DNA from: Parvibaculum sp. | GTDB taxonomy: Bacteria; Pseudomonadota; Alphaproteobacteria; Parvibaculales; Parvibaculaceae | Reading direction: 5' to 3' | Assembly: GCA_030649335.1 (NCBI GenBank) | Contig: JAUSLL010000082.1 | Coordinates: 1 to 54,602, forward strand | DNA length: 54,602 nt | In this document: piece after piece, positions 8,326 through 16,202 of the stretch | How positions within the stretch are numbered: the first letter of the stretch is position 1 | How the letters are laid out: every line of letters begins with the position of its first letter | Program-made: the position numbers and the translations under genes | The notes under the pieces: generated by a model | Seen by the model: only the letters and a program-made list of their open reading frames with translations | What the model was told of the DNA's origin: nothing | Databases searched by the model: none

Positions 8326-9465
8326 ATGTTCAGGCTATTTGCCAATTTTCTCCGGGCCCTCTCGAAACTCACCGCCATTGCTTTGGCGGCGTCTTTTGTT
8401 GTGGTCCAACCTGCGTCCTCCGCGTCCCGTATCAAGGATATCGTTGATGTCGAAGGCATCCGCGACAACTTGCTGGTGGGGTACGGCCTTGTTGTTGGCC
8501 TCAACGGCACGGGCGACACGCTGCGCAACGCACCGTTCACCCAGCAGAGCCTGACGGCAATGCTCGAACGTCTCGGCGTCAACACGCGAGGCAGCCAGTT
8601 GAAAACCGCCAACGTCGCCGCCGTCATGGTCACCGCCAATCTTCCCGCTTTCGCGGCTCAAGGCACACATATCGACGTCACAGTCAGCGCGCTCGGCGAT
8701 GCCACCAACCTTCAGGGCGGCGTCCTGCTCGTCACACCGCTGATGGGTGCCGACGGACAGGTTTACGCTGTGTCGCAGGGCTCCGTTGCCACCGGCGGCT
8801 TTGCCGCTCAGGGCGAAGGCGCTTCAGTCGTGCGCGGTGTGCCCACCAATGGTCGTATCGCCAATGGTGCCATCGTCGAGCGTGAAATCGAATTCAAGCT
8901 TGCCGACCTGAAGTCCCTGCGCCTATCGCTGCGCAACCCGGACCTTACAACCGCCGTTCGCGTCGCCGATGCCGTCAATTCATTCCTCGGCATTCAGACA
9001 GCAACAGCCGATAACCCGACGACCGTCAATCTGATCGTGCCGCAGTCCTACAACGGCAATGTCGTGAATCTGCTGACAGACATCGAACAACTGCGCGTTG
9101 AGCCGGATCTGCCTGCCCGCGTGGTGATTGACGAAGGCTCGGGCATCATCGTCATGGGTCAGGATGTACGCGTCAGCAAAGTGGCCATCGCACAGGGCAA
9201 TCTCACCATCAGCGTCAATGAAGCGCCGCAGGTGAGCCAGCCCGCTCCCTTCTCCGATCAGGGCCAAACCGTCGTTGTGCCCCGTACCGCCATTGACGTG
9301 GACGAGGAAAAAGGGCGGCAACTGGCCCTTGTTGACGGCAGCATCAGCCTTAAGGAACTTGTCGACGGGCTCAATGCCCTGGGGGTCAATCCGCGCGACA
9401 TGATCAGCATCCTGCAGGCGATCAAAGCTGCCGGTGCCCTGCAAGCCGAAATCGAGGTGATGTAA
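8326..9465 (+). CDS. flgI: flagellar P-ring protein FlgI
   Basis: FlgI forms the periplasmic P ring around the rod. The 379-aa product has a signal peptide (about residues 1-33, ending ASSAS) followed by the family start RIKDIVDVEGIRDN, LVGYGLVVGLNGTGD, and the C-terminal RDMISILQAIKAAGALQAE. Length is normal. The stop shares one base with the next ATG (TAATG), so cheL is probably translationally coupled. Confidence 0.97.
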   Translation: MFRLFANFLRALSKLTAIALAASFVVVQPASSASRIKDIVDVEGIRDNLLVGYGLVVGLNGTGDTLRNAPFTQQSLTAMLERLGVNTRGSQLKTANVAAVMVTANLPAFAAQGTHIDVTVSALGDATNLQGGVLLVTPLMGADGQVYAVSQGSVATGGFAAQGEGASVVRGVPTNGRIANGAIVEREIEFKLADLKSLRLSLRNPDLTTAVRVADAVNSFLGIQTATADNPTTVNLIVPQSYNGNVVNLLTDIEQLRVEPDLPARVVIDEGSGIIVMGQDVRVSKVAIAQGNLTISVNEAPQVSQPAPFSDQGQTVVVPRTAIDVDEEKGRQLALVDGSISLKELVDGLNALGVNPRDMISILQAIKAAGALQAEIEVM

Positions 9466-9773
9466 TGACCATCGCCCCCGCCACGCTTGCCCAGACCTAT
9501 ACGCAGTCCATGCTGCCGACCGCCAAAACGCACAGCAATACGCGCGCTTGGGAGACAGCTCAGGACTTCGAAGCCCAGTTCATGTCGTCCATGGCCCAGA
9601 CCATGTTTGAGGGCATCAAGACCGACGACACCTTTGGCGGCGGTCCCGGTGAAGACACATTCCGCTCCATGCTCGTTTCTCAATACGGTCAGGAAATGAG
9701 CAAGGCCGGCGGCTTCGGCATTGCCGATCAAATTTACGGCGAAATCCTCAAAATGCAGGAGCAAAGCCAATGA
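9465..9773 (+). CDS. cheL: rod-binding protein, CheL/FlgJ N-terminal domain type
   Basis: This 102-aa protein consists only of the rod-binding domain of FlgJ (AQDFEAQFMSSMAQTMFEG; FRSMLVSQYGQEMSKAGG). The muramidase domain of enteric FlgJ is absent, as usual in alphaproteobacteria, where the gene is called cheL or flgJ. It is thought to scaffold rod assembly. It overlaps flgI by 1 bp and flbY by 4 bp (ATGA), matching the Caulobacter flgI-cheL-flbY operon. Confidence 0.9.
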   Translation: MTIAPATLAQTYTQSMLPTAKTHSNTRAWETAQDFEAQFMSSMAQTMFEGIKTDDTFGGGPGEDTFRSMLVSQYGQEMSKAGGFGIADQIYGEILKMQEQSQ

Positions 9774-10237
9774 GCGCGCCCTCCCGTCTTTCAGCTGCCC
9801 AGTTGAGCCCAAGCGATCTCGTCGAACGTGTGTTGCTGGTCAGCACCCAGCTGCTGGATGTCATCTCCCGCGAAACAGAGCTGCTTGAAACACAGCAGCC
9901 GCTGAAAATCGGTGAATTGCAGGCCGAAAAAATCCGCCTCGCCAATGAATATGCGATGGATATTCAAGCCATCAGCATGCGTAAGGAATTGCTCGACCGC
10001 GCACCCGCCGAGAAGATCGCCCGACTGAAGGTTGCCATGACGAAGCTCGACGTAGGCCTCGCCCGCAATCGCAATGTCCTCGGCGCCGCCAAATCTGTGT
10101 CCGAGCGCATCCTCAAATCGGTGGCAGACAGCGTGAACGAGCAAAAAACGCCGTCCCTCGGCTATGGCCGCAATGCCGCCATGACCAATCGCCCCGGCAA
10201 TCGCTCAGCCGCCATTTCGCTCGACAGCCGGGTCTGA
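9770..10237 (+). CDS. flbY: FlbY/FlgN-like flagellar protein
   Basis: This 155-aa mostly helical protein has two long helices (about residues 15-60 and 65-115) and a polar tail with GYGRNAAMTNRPG. Position and pattern match Caulobacter FlbY, which belongs to the FlgN-like group of export chaperones for hook-associated proteins. The ATG lies inside the cheL stop. Chaperone function is inferred from family and context. Confidence 0.75.
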   Translation: MSAPSRLSAAQLSPSDLVERVLLVSTQLLDVISRETELLETQQPLKIGELQAEKIRLANEYAMDIQAISMRKELLDRAPAEKIARLKVAMTKLDVGLARNRNVLGAAKSVSERILKSVADSVNEQKTPSLGYGRNAAMTNRPGNRSAAISLDSRV

Positions 10238-10251
10238 ACAATTCGTAAAAA

Positions 10252-10267
10252 TTAACCGAATACTAAC
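10252..10267 (+). promoter_or_regulatory. CtrA-like box upstream of the TPR-glycosyltransferase gene
   Basis: TTAACCGAATACTAAC is TTAA-N7-CTAAC, one mismatch from the CtrA consensus TTAA-N7-TTAAC. It lies just after the flbY stop and 48 bp before the likely start of the next gene, suggesting that gene has its own promoter. Confidence 0.5.
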
Positions 10268-10314
10268 CCTGTTTGAGCATGGTCAGTATGATGGACATAT
10301 TGAAGGGCAAATCC

Positions 10315-12270
10315 ATGGCGAGCTCCGCGATGAACCGCAAAGACAAGACCTCTGAGGGGATTGACAGAATTCTTCAGGGAGCCATGACCCTTCAAACACA
10401 GGGCATGATGACAGAGGCCGAAAACCTTTATCGCAAAGTGCTCAAGAAATTTCCGGGCCACCCCGGCACGTTGCGCCTGATGGGCATTCTCTCGCATCAG
10501 GTCGGTCGCAGCACAGAAGAATCCATCGCGTATTTGCGCGATGCTCTCGCCGCGGACCCAAGTTTTGCCCTCGCGCACAAGAATATCGGCTTCCTTCTCG
10601 CCAAGGAAAAGCATGTCGACGAAGCGATCTTTCATTTCGGCGAAGCCGCGCGCCTCCTTCCGGACGACATTGAATGCCGCATGGAGGCCGCCCGTCTGCT
10701 CGATGAGGAAGGCGAACAAGACGAAGCCCTCTCGATCTATCGTGAAATCGTCACCATCGACGAGAATGATCCGCGCGCCTATCGCGGAATAGGTAAAATT
10801 CTTTCAGCGTCAGACATTGAAACCGACAAGATTGAAGCCGTGGAAGCCCTGAAAAAGGCAACAGAACACGGTTTCGACGATCACATCACCATGCTCCATG
10901 CCGCCACGCTTTATGCCGACATGAAATATGTCGATCTGGCAGCGGCAGCCTTTGAACGGGCCATCGAACTCAATCCCAATTCGCATGAATCCCTGTTCTC
11001 TTTCGCCAATCTGGTCCGCGACAGAGGCGAAACGCAACGCGCTGTCGATCTTTTTTCCCGCGCCATCGAAGTCAATCCGGAATATGCGGCTGCCTACAGC
11101 AACCTCGGCAATATGCTTGCCGACAATGCGATGCTCGAAGACGGCATCGCCTGCGCACGTCAGGCCATCGCTCTGCGACCCGATCTGGTTGAAGCTTACA
11201 ACAACCTCGGCTCAGCACTGCAAAATGCCTGTCGTCCGGTCGAAGCGCTCGAGGCCTATGCCAAGGCGCTTACGCTGCGTCCCGAAGACGACGCCATGCT
11301 CTGGAATTTTGCGCTCTGCCTGCTTGCCACCGGTCAGATTGAAAACGGCTGGGATCTCTATGGCTATGGCTTTGCCAGCGGCCAGCGCAAACCTTTGCGT
11401 CCCTTCCCCGGCCTGATCTGGCAGGGCGAAGACCTGACGGACAAAACCATCATGATCACGCGCGAACAGGGCCTTGGCGACGATCTCCGCTTCTCGACCT
11501 GTTTCCATGACATTGTTGCGCAGGCGGGACACGTCATTATCGAGACCGATGCCCGTTTCGTAGATCTCTATCAGCGGACCTGGCCAACAGCGACCGTCCG
11601 CGCCGAGACCGGCCGGTCAACCGGATTACTCAATTACGGTGAAGACGAGGTCGACTTCGACTTTACAGCGCCTGCCGGCATGGTGGCCGCCCGCCTTCGC
11701 CGCTCGCTGACCGCTTTTCCCCGCGAGTGCCGCCCGCTTGTCGCCGATCCGGCCAAGCGTGAGGCCGCGCGTGCGTGGCTCGATAGCCTCGGTGCCGGGC
11801 CCAAGATCGGCCTGACATGGCGTTCAGGCCTGCGCACGCCCCTGCGCGACATGGTCGGCACAGATCCGATCGACTGGGCTCCTATTCAGGACATCGACGG
11901 TGCCAAGCTTATCAATCTGCAATTTGGCTTCCCGGCCGATGAAATTGCAGAAGCCGCAGACAAGCATGACCTCATCATCCATCAGATGCCGGACCTCGAC
12001 ACACATAAAGACCTCGCCGGCACCGCCGCTCTGACCGCAGAACTCGATTTCGTTGTCGGACTCTGGAACGCAGCAACAGAAATGGCGGGCTCGCTGGGCA
12101 TCCCGGGCGTCATATATATGCCTGCTCATCACCCCATGCAGCTGGGCACCGGCATCCTGCCCTGGCATCCGAGCCTGCGCACTTATTCAGTGTTGCCGGA
12201 ATTCGACCGCAAGGGACTGGTCAGCCACATTGCCGAAGACGTGCGCAACCTGATGCCGCGCAAGAGCTGA
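10315..12270 (+). CDS. TPR protein with glycosyltransferase-like C-terminus (FlmG-like)
   Basis: The N-terminal half is a series of tetratricopeptide repeats (for example AYSNLGNMLADNAMLEDGI and AYNNLGSALQNACRPVEAL). The C-terminal part (roughly the last 280 residues) resembles GT-B type enzymes: ITREQGLGDDLRFSTCF, PKIGLTWRSG, INLQFG and a final WNAATEMAGSLGIPGVIYMP. This architecture and the place directly before two flagellin genes recall Caulobacter FlmG, whose TPRs bind flagellin while the C-terminus glycosylates it. Start is uncertain: ATG at 10315 (651 aa) has a GAAGGG ribosome site, while ATGs at 10279, 10288 and 10291 are in frame. The sugar donor pathway is not in the window. Confidence 0.75.
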   Translation: MASSAMNRKDKTSEGIDRILQGAMTLQTQGMMTEAENLYRKVLKKFPGHPGTLRLMGILSHQVGRSTEESIAYLRDALAADPSFALAHKNIGFLLAKEKHVDEAIFHFGEAARLLPDDIECRMEAARLLDEEGEQDEALSIYREIVTIDENDPRAYRGIGKILSASDIETDKIEAVEALKKATEHGFDDHITMLHAATLYADMKYVDLAAAAFERAIELNPNSHESLFSFANLVRDRGETQRAVDLFSRAIEVNPEYAAAYSNLGNMLADNAMLEDGIACARQAIALRPDLVEAYNNLGSALQNACRPVEALEAYAKALTLRPEDDAMLWNFALCLLATGQIENGWDLYGYGFASGQRKPLRPFPGLIWQGEDLTDKTIMITREQGLGDDLRFSTCFHDIVAQAGHVIIETDARFVDLYQRTWPTATVRAETGRSTGLLNYGEDEVDFDFTAPAGMVAARLRRSLTAFPRECRPLVADPAKREAARAWLDSLGAGPKIGLTWRSGLRTPLRDMVGTDPIDWAPIQDIDGAKLINLQFGFPADEIAEAADKHDLIIHQMPDLDTHKDLAGTAALTAELDFVVGLWNAATEMAGSLGIPGVIYMPAHHPMQLGTGILPWHPSLRTYSVLPEFDRKGLVSHIAEDVRNLMPRKS

Positions 12271-12349
12271 AATGTACAACACGGACCGCAAACTGGTTCG
12301 TGGACGCATAAAAACGCCCTAATCGGGCACCCGTTTAGAAAAAAATTTC

Positions 12350-12383
12350 ATACCGGAGCGGTTCCACCGTCTCCGGTATTTTT
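12350..12383 (+). terminator. terminator after the TPR-glycosyltransferase gene
   Basis: ATACCGGAG (12350-12358) pairs with CTCCGGTAT (12371-12379). An inner CGGT/ACCG stem extends the hairpin, which is followed by TTTTT. It isolates the flagellin promoter from upstream transcription. Confidence 0.8.
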
Positions 12384-12415
12384 CTGCGCAAAATGCCGGA
12401 CTGGGAAACTTGTCC

Positions 12416-12433
12416 CCCGGCAAAATTTTCCCG
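12416..12433 (+). promoter_or_regulatory. putative activator (FlbD-like) box upstream of flagellin 1
   Basis: CCCGGCAAAATTTTCCCG shares its first nine and last four bases, at the same spacing, with the box in front of flgE (21148-21165). It starts 91 bp and ends 74 bp before the GG of the sigma-54 promoter. Confidence 0.5.
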
Positions 12434-12454
12434 TTAAGGCATTGTTTGCCTTAA
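12434..12454. repeat. inverted repeat in the flagellin 1 control region
   Basis: TTAAGGCA (12434-12441) and TGCCTTAA (12447-12454) form a perfect 8-bp dyad with a 5-nt spacer, directly after the activator box and 52 bp before the sigma-54 element. This suits a protein-binding site; the protein is unknown. Confidence 0.45.
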
Positions 12455-12505
12455 GGAACCCTCTCACTTTTATGCTAAGTCATTGAAATATATAGATTCG
12501 CGGTC

Positions 12506-12520
12506 TGGCACGCCGCTTGC
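12506..12520 (+). promoter_or_regulatory. sigma-54 promoter of flagellin 1
   Basis: TGGCACGCCGCTTGC is a full consensus match (TGGCACG-N4-TTGC) with GG at 12507-12508 and GC at 12519-12520. The predicted start near 12532 gives a leader of about 196 nt. The rest of the gap 12271-12561 holds the terminator, the activator box and the inverted repeat listed separately. Confidence 0.85.
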
Positions 12521-12561
12521 GATCTATTTGGCAGACAAGTGAGACCCAAGGAGAACGGCAA

Positions 12562-12726
12562 ATGTTCCGTAGATGTAGTTCAACACCATGGTGTGATTTC
12601 GGCCCTGCCGCCGATACGGCTTTGGATATAAACATCCGGGGCGTTTACGCGGAATTAAGCATTAATTTTCAGTATGTCGATGTAGCCGGGCTGAAACTCA
12701 CCGGCATGACCCTGGAGGGTTACTAA
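12562..12726 (+). CDS. 54-codon leader reading frame in the flagellin 1 mRNA
   Basis: A strong AAGGAG ribosome site (12548-12553) stands eight bases before the ATG at 12562. The frame encodes 54 residues beginning MFRRCSSTPWCDFG and ends with TAA at 12724-12726, one base before the flagellin ATG at 12728. It overlaps the flagellin ribosome site (GGAGGG at about 12714). It may be a translated leader coupled to flagellin synthesis, a small protein, or chance. I recognise no domain. In Caulobacter the regulator FlbT acts on the flagellin 5' leader, so this region is a natural control site. Confidence 0.4.
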   Translation: MFRRCSSTPWCDFGPAADTALDINIRGVYAELSINFQYVDVAGLKLTGMTLEGY

Positions 12727-12727
12727 T

Positions 12728-13834
12728 ATGGCTGATGTGGTTCTTTCTGGCGCAATGCGCTCTAACCTGCTGAGCATGCAGAACACGGCGCGCTTGCTTG
12801 ACCAAACCCAGCAACGCGTCGCAACTGGCCTCAAGGTCAGTACCGCGATCGACAATCCGCAATCCTATTTCACAGCGCAAGGTCTCAACAACCGCGCTTC
12901 TGATTTGAGCCAGCTGCTCGATAGCATGGGCCTCGCGGTCCAGACGTTGAACGCAGCGAGCCAGGGCATTGATGCCATTCAGAAGCTGGTGCAGCAGGCG
13001 AAAGCCTCCGCTAACCAGGCGCTTCAGACAACGGTCGTGGCGGCCTCAGCCACATCGGTTGTGGTCCCCACGGACTACAGCACCGCAGCCAACAGCGGCC
13101 TGACCCTGAGCTTCAAGATTGGCAACAACGCTTCGACGTCGATCACGCTGACAACCAATATTGCCAGCGCCGGTGACCTCAAGGCAGCCCTCTCCGGTAA
13201 AGTCTCCGGGCTCACGATCTCGGTTTCGGCCGGTGTCATCAAATACTCGGTCGCCACAGGTGACAACTTTTCGATCTCCGGCACTGCGGTTGGCACAGCC
13301 ATCGCCGCCGCCACGGAAACAACCAACGGCGTCAACCGCAACAAGCAGGTCGACAACTACAATGCCCTTCTGGTTCAGATCGATCAGCTGGCACAGGACT
13401 CCGGCTTCAACGGCATCAACCTGCTGGAATCCGGTAGCAACCTGCTGGTGAACTTCAACGAAAACCAGTCATCGCAACTCTCGATCGACGGTCAGTCCAC
13501 TTCGGCCAAAGGTATCGGGCTCACCAAACTGACCTACGCGGACTTCGCTACCAACTCGGCACTCAAGCTGGTTCAGGAAGCCGACGACCGCAGCCTTCAG
13601 ACCCTGCGCGTGAAATCGACAGCCTTTGCGTCAAGCCTGTCCATCGTGCAATCCCGTCAGGATTTCACAAAGAACATGATCAACACGCTCCAGACAGGCG
13701 CCTCAGGCCTCACACTGGCTGATACAAACGAAGAAGGCGCCAACCTGCTCGCTCTTCAGACACGCCAGCAGCTCGGCACCTCGGCGCTCTCCATCGCCAA
13801 CCAGTCGCAGCAGAGCATTCTCAAGCTCTTCTAA
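12728..13834 (+). CDS. flagellin 1
   Basis: This is a filament subunit of 368 aa. The conserved N-terminal D0/D1 region (LSGAMRSNLLSMQNTARLL; ATGLKVSTAIDNPQSYFTAQ) and C-terminal region (SGLTLADTNEEGANLLALQT; ending QQSILKLF) flank a Ser/Thr-rich variable middle (about residues 100-200). That middle part contains KAALSGKVSGL and is shared with flagellin 2. The serines and threonines there are plausible glycosylation sites for the adjacent FlmG-like enzyme. Transcription is from the sigma-54 promoter at 12506. Confidence 0.95.
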   Translation: MADVVLSGAMRSNLLSMQNTARLLDQTQQRVATGLKVSTAIDNPQSYFTAQGLNNRASDLSQLLDSMGLAVQTLNAASQGIDAIQKLVQQAKASANQALQTTVVAASATSVVVPTDYSTAANSGLTLSFKIGNNASTSITLTTNIASAGDLKAALSGKVSGLTISVSAGVIKYSVATGDNFSISGTAVGTAIAAATETTNGVNRNKQVDNYNALLVQIDQLAQDSGFNGINLLESGSNLLVNFNENQSSQLSIDGQSTSAKGIGLTKLTYADFATNSALKLVQEADDRSLQTLRVKSTAFASSLSIVQSRQDFTKNMINTLQTGASGLTLADTNEEGANLLALQTRQQLGTSALSIANQSQQSILKLF

Positions 13835-13864
13835 GCGACCTTCGACAAGAAAAAGAATTGCAGC

Positions 13865-13888
13865 GGGGCCATTTTCTGGCCCCGTTTT
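13865..13888 (+). terminator. terminator after flagellin 1
   Basis: GGGGCCA (13865-13871) pairs with TGGCCCC (13877-13883) across TTTTC and is followed by GTTTT. The two flagellins are therefore probably separate transcripts. Confidence 0.8.
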
Positions 13889-14055
13889 GCATTTTATTTT
13901 TTGACGTCGAATTTTTTCTCCCCTCCCTCCGACATAAATTTCTCAAAAAGTCGCAGTTTTCCGCGTGCCAGATACGGCATGGTTACTATCGCCTGAACGA
14001 AAATCGGCGATGGAGATTCACCACGCATTAAGAGTTGGACGTCATAGTCACATCA

Positions 14056-14070
14056 TGGCTCAGGAAGAGC
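14056..14070 (+). promoter_or_regulatory. possible sigma-54 promoter of flagellin 2
   Basis: TGGCTCAGGAAGAGC has GG and GC at the correct 12-bp spacing but lacks the TT before GC, so it is a weak match. It would start transcription near 14082, 21 nt before the ATG. A degenerate relative of the shared upstream box (TCGCAGTTTTCCG) lies at 13951-13963. No better promoter was seen in 13889-14102. Confidence 0.3.
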
Positions 14071-14102
14071 TTTTCTATTGTTCCTAGGAAGGGAATTCTA
14101 AA

Positions 14103-15209
14103 ATGACGGGCATCACACTTTCATCCGCCGTTCGCTCTAACTTGCTCTCGCTGCAGAGCACCGCGAAAATGATGGCCGAGACGCAGAGCCGTCTTGCCAC
14201 CGGCAACAAAGTCAACTCCGCCGTTGACAACGCCAACTCGTTCTTCACTGCCGCCGGCTTGAACAACCGCGCCTCTGATCTCGCGACCCTTCAGGACGAC
14301 ATGGGTCTGTCCGTGAAGACCGTCAATGCCGCCAGCTCGGGCATCGACGCGATCCAGAAGCTCGTCACGCAGGCGAAATCTGTTGCCAACCAGGCTCTCC
14401 AGGTTACCCCGGCGAGCGCGACTGCTTCGGTTGATGTTGCAGCCGTTAACTACGCCACATCGACCACGACCAACAAGATTCTTACGTTCAAGATTGGTGA
14501 CAATGCAGCGACGTCTGTCACGCTTTCGACAAACGTTGCCAGCGCCGGCGACCTCAAAGCAGCCCTGTCGGGCAAAGTGTCCGGCCTGACTGTTTCAGTC
14601 ACAGGCGGCAAACTCGAATTCGCCGTTGCTTCTGGCGAAAACTTCTCTGTCTCCGGCGTAGCGGCTTCCGCGGGCATCGGCGGCAACGTTTCGACAACGA
14701 CGAACGGTAAGAACCGCGACAGCTACGTCACGCAGTACAACGACCTGCTCACGCAGATCGATCAGCTGGCCGATGACGCGGGCTTCAACGGTATCAACCT
14801 GCTCAAAGCGAGCGGCACGCTGACTGTGAACTTCAATGAATCACAGACATCTTCGCTCACACTTACGGGCGCGGACATGAGCTCAGCCGGTCTCGGCCTC
14901 TCGGCCGCTACCGATTGGTCGACGAAATCCGGCGTGGACGCATCCACATCGGCCCTCGACGGCGCCAAGTCAGCACTGCGCACGCAGGCTTCGACCTTCG
15001 GTTCGAACCTTGCCGTGATCCAGAACCGTCAGGACTTCACGCAGTCCACAATCGACACGCTGCAGTCCGGCGCCGCTGGCCTCACGCTTGCCGACACCAA
15101 CCAGGAAGGCGCGAACCTCCTCGCCCTCCAGACACGTCAGTCCCTGGCGACAACGGCTCTGTCGCTGTCCAACCAGGCTCAGTCGAGCATCCTGTCGATC
15201 CTGCGTTAA
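14103..15209 (+). CDS. flagellin 2
   Basis: This second flagellin has the same length (368 aa) and layout as flagellin 1: N-terminal SSAVRSNLLSLQSTAKMMAE, a middle region with KAALSGKVSGLTVSV, and C-terminal SGAAGLTLADTNQEGANLLA ending QSSILSILR. The pair is a tandem duplication that has diverged mainly in the exposed middle. An AGGAAGGG ribosome site precedes the ATG. Unlike flagellin 1 it has no long leader frame. Confidence 0.95.
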   Translation: MTGITLSSAVRSNLLSLQSTAKMMAETQSRLATGNKVNSAVDNANSFFTAAGLNNRASDLATLQDDMGLSVKTVNAASSGIDAIQKLVTQAKSVANQALQVTPASATASVDVAAVNYATSTTTNKILTFKIGDNAATSVTLSTNVASAGDLKAALSGKVSGLTVSVTGGKLEFAVASGENFSVSGVAASAGIGGNVSTTTNGKNRDSYVTQYNDLLTQIDQLADDAGFNGINLLKASGTLTVNFNESQTSSLTLTGADMSSAGLGLSAATDWSTKSGVDASTSALDGAKSALRTQASTFGSNLAVIQNRQDFTQSTIDTLQSGAAGLTLADTNQEGANLLALQTRQSLATTALSLSNQAQSSILSILR

Positions 15210-15232
15210 TCGCAAGGTCACAGACCGGACAG

Positions 15233-15262
15233 AACGGCGGGAACGTAAGTTCCCGCCGTTTT
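15233..15262 (+). terminator. terminator after flagellin 2
   Basis: A 12-bp perfect stem, AACGGCGGGAAC (15233-15244) with GTTCCCGCCGTT (15249-15260), encloses a GTAA loop and is followed by TTCGTTTT. Confidence 0.85.
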
Positions 15263-15372
15263 CGTTTTGGCATTGGGCCAAATCGCCCGAATTGAGGTAA
15301 CCTGAATCTATTCCCCTCTGTGGGAATCACTATGGCCCTCTGCGGGCATCAATCTGATCGGGACAATATCTC

Positions 15373-15765
15373 ATGGCGCTCAAGGTCGAACTCAAGCCCG
15401 GCGAACGTTTTATCCTCGGCGACAGTGTCATCACCAATGACGATCAGCGCACCCGCCTCTTCATCGAGGGCGACGCCCCCATCCTACGCGAAAAAGATAT
15501 TTTGCGGCTCGACGATGCCGACACACCTTGCAAGAAAATCTACCTGATGCTCCAGATGATGTATCTCGCATCGGATCCGACGCAGCATCACGATCTTTAT
15601 TTCTCGCTCGTGCGCGATGTACTCGAAGCTGCCCCCAGCACATCTGCGCATGTCGACAGCATTAACAATAAAATCTTAACCGGGGAAATGTATAAAGCTC
15701 TTAAGGAAGCTCGAAAGTTGATCGAGTACGAACGGGAGCTATTAGGGCATGTCAAGACCACATGA
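15373..15765 (+). CDS. flbT: flagellin mRNA regulator FlbT
   Basis: FlbT represses flagellin translation and destabilises flagellin mRNA until the hook is complete, acting on the 5' leader. The 130-aa product matches the family from LKVELKPGERFILGDSVITN to MYKALKEARKLIEYE. It overlaps flaF by 17 bp, a tight pairing of the two antagonistic regulators. Together with the long flagellin 1 leader this supports the Caulobacter-type post-transcriptional checkpoint. Confidence 0.95.
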   Translation: MALKVELKPGERFILGDSVITNDDQRTRLFIEGDAPILREKDILRLDDADTPCKKIYLMLQMMYLASDPTQHHDLYFSLVRDVLEAAPSTSAHVDSINNKILTGEMYKALKEARKLIEYERELLGHVKTT

Positions 15766-16120
15766 GGCTTACGCGAAAGCAGCTAAGCATGGTAGCGACC
15801 CGCGTGAGATCGAAGCCTCAGTATTGATGAAGGCAGCAGCCCGTTTCAATCAGATCAAGACAGCCTGGACCGACAGCGCGCCTGCCGACCTTGATCCCGC
15901 CCTCCTCTACAACCGTACTATCTGGACCGTGTTCGCCACATCGGTCACCGAAACGGAAAGCCAGCTGCCTAAAGAAATCCGTCAGAATATCGCCAACCTC
16001 GCGGTATTCGTGTTCAAGCGCACGCTGGAAATCCAGATCGCACCCACGCCGGAAATGCTTGATGTACTGATCAATATCAACCGCCAGATTGCTGCAGGCC
16101 TCATCCAGCGCCCCGCGTGA
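15749..16120 (+). CDS. flaF: flagellar biosynthesis regulator FlaF
   Basis: FlaF is needed for flagellin synthesis and secretion and counteracts FlbT. The 123-aa product contains the family features REIEASVLMKAAARF, a central LLYNRTIWTVFATSVT and EIRQNIANLAVFVFKRT. It starts inside flbT (17-bp overlap) and ends before a strong bidirectional terminator. Confidence 0.93.
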   Translation: MSRPHEAYAKAAKHGSDPREIEASVLMKAAARFNQIKTAWTDSAPADLDPALLYNRTIWTVFATSVTETESQLPKEIRQNIANLAVFVFKRTLEIQIAPTPEMLDVLININRQIAAGLIQRPA

Positions 16121-16150
16121 GTTCACCAACATCGACGCAGCATAAGAGAC

Positions 16151-16182
16151 AGAAAAGGGACCAATCACTTGGTCCCTTTTCT
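16151..16182. terminator. bidirectional terminator between flaF and flgL
   Basis: This is a perfect 14-bp stem: AGAAAAGGGACCAA (16151-16164), loop TCAC, then TTGGTCCCTTTTCT (16169-16182). A/T-rich outer ends on both strands fit the convergent genes flaF and flgL. Confidence 0.88.
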
Positions 16183-16202
16183 CTTGTCTGAGTCACAGCG
16201 GT

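Noticed and set aside
12434..12454. TTAA...TTAA pair before flagellin 1 as a CtrA site
   Set aside because: The two halves are 13 bp apart instead of 7, so it does not fit CtrA and is listed only as an inverted repeat.
15342..15357. GG-N10-GC match upstream of flbT as a sigma-54 promoter
   Set aside because: It lacks the TTGC right half; such spacing matches occur by chance in GC-rich DNA.
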